DNA from: Alphaproteobacteria bacterium
GTDB taxonomy: Bacteria > Pseudomonadota > Alphaproteobacteria > UBA6615
Assembly (NCBI GenBank): GCA_030831135.1
Contig: JAURLR010000201.1
Location: 1 to 9,964, forward strand
DNA: 9,964 nt
Direction: 5' to 3'
The notes under the pieces were generated by a model, which was not told the DNA's origin, ran no database searches, and saw only the letters and a list, made by a program, of their open reading frames with translations. Shown here in pieces: positions 6,073-9,964 of the stretch (its first letter is position 1; every line of letters starts with the position of its first letter). The position numbers and the translations under genes are program-made.

Positions 6073-7830
6073 ATGGACCAGAAGAACCTTATCCTCGCGA
6101 TCGCGTTGTCGCTCGCCATTCTGCTGGGCTGGCAGACGCTCGTGGAGCAGCCCAAACAGGAACAGGCGCAGGCCGAACTTGAACGCCAGGAGCTTGCCGC
6201 AGGGCGTGACCCTGACACGATCGGCATCCCGTCCCTGCCCGCCCCGGGACAGGCCGAGCAAGCCCCAGTGGCAACCGGCCCGCGTGACCGGGCTGAGGTC
6301 ATCGCCGAAGATTCAGGCCAGCGCATCAAGGTCGAGACCCGCTCCTATCGCGGCTCGATCAATCTCATCGGCGGGCGTTTTGACGACCTGACCCTGCAGA
6401 ATTATCGCCAGAGCGTTGAAGCCAACAGCCCGAACATCACGCTGCTTTCGCCGCGGGGTTCGAACAATCCGTATTTCGCCGAATTCGGCTGGCTCACCGG
6501 CAATGGCGCGGTCACCGGTGGCGGCCAGACCCAATGGGCGTCGAACCAGAGCAAGCTCACAGCCGAAAATCCGATTGTCCTGACCGCACGCACGGATGAC
6601 GGCCTGCAACTCACCCGGACCATCGCCGTCGATGAACGCTATATGTTCACGATCAACGACAAGATCGAGAATATCGGCACCGCGCCGGTCAATGTCAGTC
6701 CGTTTGGCCGGGTGACCCGGGTCAACACACCCGAAACACGTGGATTTTTCATCCTGCATGAGGGGCCCATCGGGGTTCTTGACGACCAGTTGCACGAGAT
6801 CGACTATGACGATCTGGAAGATGAACCGGCGCGTCCGGAAACCTTTGAATCAAAAGGCGGCTGGCTCGGCTTCACCGACACCTACTGGCTGACAGCTCTG
6901 GTGCCAGATCAGGACGAGCAACTCGACGCGCGTTTTCTTTTCGACACGACCAGCACCGGCGCGAAACTCTACCAGACGGATTATCGCGGCACTGCAACAC
7001 CGCTTGCACCGGGCGAAAGCCTGGAGCGGACCAATCGCCTGTTCGCGGGCGCAAAGGTCTTCAAGACGCTGGAGGAATACCGGGACAATCTTGGGATCGA
7101 CCGGTTCGAGCTGTCGATCGATTTCGGCTGGTTCTTCTTCCTGACCAAACCGCTGCTGAACGTGATCATTTTTGCCGCCAACTGGCTGGGCAATTTCGGT
7201 CTGGCGATTCTGGCCGTGACGGTCATTATCAAGCTGTTCTTCTTCCCGCTGGCCAACAAGTCCTATCGGGCCATGAGCGCGATGAAGGCCCTACAGCCCA
7301 AAATGACCGAGCTGCGTGAGAAATTCGCAGACGACAAACCCGCGATGCAGAAAGAACTCATGGCGATGTATCGGCGTGAGAAGGTCAATCCGGTGTCAGG
7401 TTGTCTGCCGATCATTCTCCAGATTCCGGTTTTCTTTGCGCTCTACAAAGTTCTGTTCATCTCGATCGAGATGCGTCATGCCCCCTTCTATGGCTGGGTG
7501 AGAGACCTCTCGGCACCTGACCCGCTGAACATCTTTACCCTGTTCGGGGCCATCCCCTGGGACCCCCCTACGTTCCTGGCGCTTGGCATCTGGCCGATCC
7601 TTATGGGCCTGACCATGTTCGCGCAGCAGAAGCTCAATCCCGCACCGGCTGACCCGGTTCAGGCAAAAATCTTCATGCTGATGCCGATCATCTTCACCTT
7701 CTTCCTGGCCAAATTCCCGGTCGGACTGGTGATCTACTGGACCTGGAACAACCTGCTTTCGATCACCCAGCAATACGTCATCATGCGACGCATGGGTGTA
7801 TCTTTGGGTGGCGGCAAGACCAACGAGTGA
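6073..7830 (+). CDS. yidC: Membrane protein insertase YidC (OxaA)
   Basis: A 585-residue inner-membrane insertase acting alone or with SecYEG. The N-terminal membrane anchor is at about 5-24. A Gln/Glu-rich linker (25-45) leads into the large periplasmic domain (about 85-345), typical of Gram-negative YidC. The conserved five-helix core starts near 350. It includes GNFGLAILAVTVIIKLFFFPLA (373-394), the cytoplasmic helical hairpin with MKALQPKMTELREKFADDK (404-422), EKVNPVSGCLPIILQIPVFFALY (436-458), and the closing helices FMLMPIIFTFFLAKFPVGLVIYW (534-556) and NNLLSITQQYVIMRR. At the position of the E. coli groove arginine (R366) there is Lys387, which keeps the positive charge. AGGGG (6057-6061), 11 bases upstream, supports the start. 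It is complete and adjacent to yidD. Confidence 0.98.
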   Translation: MDQKNLILAIALSLAILLGWQTLVEQPKQEQAQAELERQELAAGRDPDTIGIPSLPAPGQAEQAPVATGPRDRAEVIAEDSGQRIKVETRSYRGSINLIGGRFDDLTLQNYRQSVEANSPNITLLSPRGSNNPYFAEFGWLTGNGAVTGGGQTQWASNQSKLTAENPIVLTARTDDGLQLTRTIAVDERYMFTINDKIENIGTAPVNVSPFGRVTRVNTPETRGFFILHEGPIGVLDDQLHEIDYDDLEDEPARPETFESKGGWLGFTDTYWLTALVPDQDEQLDARFLFDTTSTGAKLYQTDYRGTATPLAPGESLERTNRLFAGAKVFKTLEEYRDNLGIDRFELSIDFGWFFFLTKPLLNVIIFAANWLGNFGLAILAVTVIIKLFFFPLANKSYRAMSAMKALQPKMTELREKFADDKPAMQKELMAMYRREKVNPVSGCLPIILQIPVFFALYKVLFISIEMRHAPFYGWVRDLSAPDPLNIFTLFGAIPWDPPTFLALGIWPILMGLTMFAQQKLNPAPADPVQAKIFMLMPIIFTFFLAKFPVGLVIYWTWNNLLSITQQYVIMRRMGVSLGGGKTNE

Positions 7831-7852
7831 CGAACACGAGAGTGACGGGTTC

Positions 7853-8503
7853 ATGACAACGGCCATCTGGGAAACAACCGACGCCGCCATAGAGGGCGCG
7901 CGGCAGCTCTTCGCGCAGGAATGCACCTTTGTGCGTGGTGTGGCGACGCTCGATGGTCTGCCGCCCCCCTCACTGCCCGAAGTTGCCTTCGCCGGACGGT
8001 CCAATGTCGGCAAGTCGAGCCTCCTGAACAGTCTGACCAACCGCAAAACCCTGGCCCGGACCAGCAACACGCCGGGCCGTACGAAAGAACTCAATTTCTT
8101 TGATCTCGCGGGACGGCTGATGCTCGTCGACCTGCCCGGCTATGGCTATGCGCGCGCTTCAAAAACCGAGATCGCACGCTGGAACGAGACCTTGCGCAGT
8201 TATCTGCGCGGCCGTCCGAACCTGCAGCGGCTCTGCCTGCTGGTTGATGCCCGGCACGGTTTGAAAGCGGGAGACGAGGAAATGATGACGATGCTGGACA
8301 CGTCAGCGGTCGTCTATCGCGTGGTTCTCACCAAAATGGACAAGCTCTCCCTTGCCGAGCAGGACTCGACCACGGCCAAGGTTGCAGCCGCACTCAAGTC
8401 CCATCCCGCCGCGTTGCCTGTGCTCATCACGACAAGTGCCCGGAATAATTCGGGCATCACCACATTACGGGCCGACCTGGCCACGCTGGCAAACCCGCAT
8501 TAG
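7853..8503 (+). CDS. engB: Ribosome biogenesis GTP-binding protein EngB (YihA/YsxC)
   Basis: A 216-residue TRAFAC-class GTPase needed for late 50S subunit assembly. All G motifs are visible: G1 GRSNVGKSS (48-56), G2 threonine region SNTPGRT (71-77), G3 DLPGYGYA (93-100) with the family's characteristic GYGYA, G4 TKMDK (160-164) and G5 TSARNNSG (194-201). The ATG at 7853 is preferred, 22 bases after the yidC stop with a GAGAG purine tract upstream. An upstream ATG at 7796 would add 19 residues and overlap yidC by 35 bases. The roughly 40 residues before the GTPase core are within the usual range for the family. The yidC-engB-argB order is common in Alphaproteobacteria. Confidence 0.97.
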   Translation: MTTAIWETTDAAIEGARQLFAQECTFVRGVATLDGLPPPSLPEVAFAGRSNVGKSSLLNSLTNRKTLARTSNTPGRTKELNFFDLAGRLMLVDLPGYGYARASKTEIARWNETLRSYLRGRPNLQRLCLLVDARHGLKAGDEEMMTMLDTSAVVYRVVLTKMDKLSLAEQDSTTAKVAAALKSHPAALPVLITTSARNNSGITTLRADLATLANPH

Positions 8504-8557
8504 GTTGGGTTAAGTTTCCGCCAATTCCCACATCCCGCCCCAAGAACGGAACAGACA

Positions 8558-9466
8558 ATGGGTCAAGACAGCGCGCCTTCCACCGAAGAACTACTCGCCA
8601 AAGCGGGGGTTCTGGCTGAAGCCCTCCCCTATATGCGCCAGTTCAACGGGCAGCGTTTCGTCATCAAGTATGGTGGACACGCCATGGGAGACGCCAAGCT
8701 GGCCGAATCCTTTGCCCGCGATGTGGTGCTTCTGAGGCAGGTCGGGATCGACCCCATCATCGTCCATGGTGGCGGACCGCAGATCGGCGCCATGCTCGAA
8801 CGCCTCAAGATCAAGAGTGAATTCATCGACGGCTTGCGCGTCACGGATGCCGAGACGGTTGAGATCGTCGAAATGGTTCTGTCGGGCTCCATCAACAAGC
8901 AGATCGTGTCCGCCATCAATGCAGCAGGGGGCCGGGCTGTCGGTCTTTCGGGCAAGGATGGCAATCTCATGTCCGTGCGCAAGTTGCGCCGCACCCGGCG
9001 GGAGACCGATTCCAATATCGAGAAAATTCTCGATCTCGGGTTCGTCGGCGACCCTTCACATGTTGACCCGGAGCTGCTGGAAAGCCTGACGAAGGCTGAC
9101 ATCATTCCCGTCATCGCCCCCATCGGGATCGGCGAGGACGGCGCGACCTACAACGTGAACGCCGATACAGCTGCCGGTGCCATCGCCGCGGCCGTCGGCG
9201 CTGCCCGGCTCCTCATGCTGACCGATGTGACAGGCGTACAGGACAAGTCCGGCGAGTTGATTCAGGATATCGGGGTTGAACAGGCGCGAATGCTGATCGA
9301 GGACGGGACGGCAACAGGGGGCATGATCCCGAAAATCGAGACCTGCATCGAGGCCGTCGAAGGTGGCGTCGACGCCGCTGTCATCATGGACGGTCGGGCC
9401 GCCCATTCCCTGCTGATCGAGATCTTTACCGAGCACGGCCTCGGCACCGCAATCTGGGCTGACTGA
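8558..9466 (+). CDS. argB: Acetylglutamate kinase
   Basis: A 302-residue amino acid kinase that phosphorylates N-acetyl-L-glutamate, the second step of arginine synthesis, in the cytoplasm. Visible motifs are [11 protein letters not shown] (35-45, catalytic Lys37 with the GG), [11 protein letters not shown] (67-77), [11 protein letters not shown] (92-102, Arg94), GLSGKDGN (129-136), [12 protein letters not shown] (199-210), LTDVTGVQD (221-229) and GGMIPK (254-259, Lys259). An N-terminal helix of about 30 residues ahead of the core and the ending TEHGLGTAI are features of the hexameric, arginine-inhibited type, so feedback control by arginine is inferred. GGAA about seven bases upstream supports the ATG. 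It follows engB by 54 bases and may read through from the rpmH operon. I saw no separate promoter. It ends nine bases from the convergent gene at the right edge. Confidence 0.98.
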   Translation: MGQDSAPSTEELLAKAGVLAEALPYMRQFNGQRFVIKYGGHAMGDAKLAESFARDVVLLRQVGIDPIIVHGGGPQIGAMLERLKIKSEFIDGLRVTDAETVEIVEMVLSGSINKQIVSAINAAGGRAVGLSGKDGNLMSVRKLRRTRRETDSNIEKILDLGFVGDPSHVDPELLESLTKADIIPVIAPIGIGEDGATYNVNADTAAGAIAAAVGAARLLMLTDVTGVQDKSGELIQDIGVEQARMLIEDGTATGGMIPKIETCIEAVEGGVDAAVIMDGRAAHSLLIEIFTEHGLGTAIWAD

Positions 9467-9475
9467 CCGGCGTCT

Positions 9476-9964
9476 TCAGCTCGCCTGGCGCAGATTGGAA
9501 CTGCTGGGGCGGCGCATGTCGTAGAGGATCGACAGCGTATCGACCATTTCGTTGAACTGTTCGTAGCGCAGCCGCTTGCCGTGACGTGACATCATCCGCG
9601 TCCACATTTCGAGCGCGTGGATATTGGCGCTCAGACAGGTGGCGAGATTGGTGTAATCGTCATCGGCGTGGGACAGAAAATCCTTGAACGCCCGAGGCTG
9701 GTTCAGCTCGATAAAGCTGCGATAGCTCTGCTCGTAATTGTCCAGCACGACCTTGATGCTACGATAGGTGTCGCGCACCTTGTCGCGCAAGCCGAGAAGC
9801 GAATACTCCACGCGGTCGCGATCTTCGGGAATCAGCCGCACCCAGTCGATCGGGATCGGCGCCTTGTCATCTCCCAGCCAGGCAAAGAATGTTTTCAGGC
9901 GCGGCAGGTAGTCCTCGAACTGGACCTGATAATAGCAGATTGCCTTCCAGGCAAAGAACAGCTC
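9476..9964 (-). CDS. Hypothetical helical protein, N-terminus cut by the window edge
   Basis: The frame is open from 9964 to the TGA at 9476-9478, giving at least 162 residues, so the N-terminus lies outside the window. An in-frame GTG at 9839-9841 is only an internal valine (IDWVRLIPEDRD), because the reading continues upstream without a stop with ordinary protein sequence (ELFFAWKAICYYQ...FEDYLPRLKTFFAWLG). The protein looks mostly alpha-helical and charged. Aromatic residues recur (FFAW, CYYQVQFEDY, YEQSYRSFIE) and there are no membrane segments. The C-terminus is Ser/Arg-rich (MRRPSSSNLRQAS). I do not recognise a family and assign no function. It converges on argB with a nine-base gap and no visible terminator. 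That it is a real gene is supported by continuous, protein-like composition over the whole available length. Confidence 0.75.
   Translation of the reverse strand, partial: ELFFAWKAICYYQVQFEDYLPRLKTFFAWLGDDKAPIPIDWVRLIPEDRDRVEYSLLGLRDKVRDTYRSIKVVLDNYEQSYRSFIELNQPRAFKDFLSHADDDYTNLATCLSANIHALEMWTRMMSRHGKRLRYEQFNEMVDTLSILYDMRRPSSSNLRQAS

Noticed and set aside
7796..7852. Upstream ATG start for engB
   Set aside because: It would overlap the end of yidC by 35 bases and add a non-family N-terminus. The ATG at 7853 has better spacing and an upstream purine tract.
9458..9480. GCTGA/TCAGC inverted repeat after argB as a terminator
   Set aside because: It has only five pairs with a 13-base loop and no T-run, which is expected by chance.

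Overview
This window looks like chromosomal DNA of an alphaproteobacterium. The main reason is the gene order rpmH-rnpA-yidD-yidC-engB-argB without dnaA next to rpmH, which is an arrangement I associate with Alphaproteobacteria. The rather GC-rich coding DNA and the protein sequences agree. A caulobacteral or maricaulal lineage is plausible, but I cannot fix the genus. I see no insertion sequence, phage gene, CRISPR array, tRNA or rRNA, and genes cover almost everything.

Left part (1-4981), two gene groups. A secreted DUF547 protein (minus strand, cut by the window edge) is divergent from a small DCC-family thiol-disulfide oxidoreductase (plus strand). The DCC gene runs into a three-gene minus-strand set, read from right to left: a TVP38/TMEM64 (VTT) membrane protein, a MerA/Lpd-like FAD-dependent disulfide oxidoreductase, and a membrane sensor histidine kinase with no response regulator beside it. 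The three lie about 50 bases apart and are probably co-transcribed. Three of the five proteins carry characteristic cysteine motifs, so the block reads as a possible envelope or thiol redox module. Its substrate is unknown.

Right part (5077-9466), one plus-strand housekeeping operon. A good sigma70-type promoter precedes rpmH (ribosomal protein L34, 44 residues, GTG start). Then come rnpA (RNase P protein), yidD and yidC (membrane protein insertion), engB (GTPase for 50S assembly) and argB (N-acetylglutamate kinase). rnpA and yidD overlap by four bases, and yidD and yidC are six bases apart. The operon joins ribosome and tRNA maturation to membrane protein insertion, with arginine synthesis at its end.

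Right edge (9476-9964): an unrecognised, mostly helical protein on the minus strand, convergent with argB and cut by the window end.

No stretch longer than about 300 bases lacks a gene. The largest gaps are 4970-5148, which holds the rpmH promoter, and 698-815, the divergent DUF547/DCC spacer, where I see no convincing promoter. I found no strong novel system. The best candidate for a second look is the redox-flavoured block on the left.
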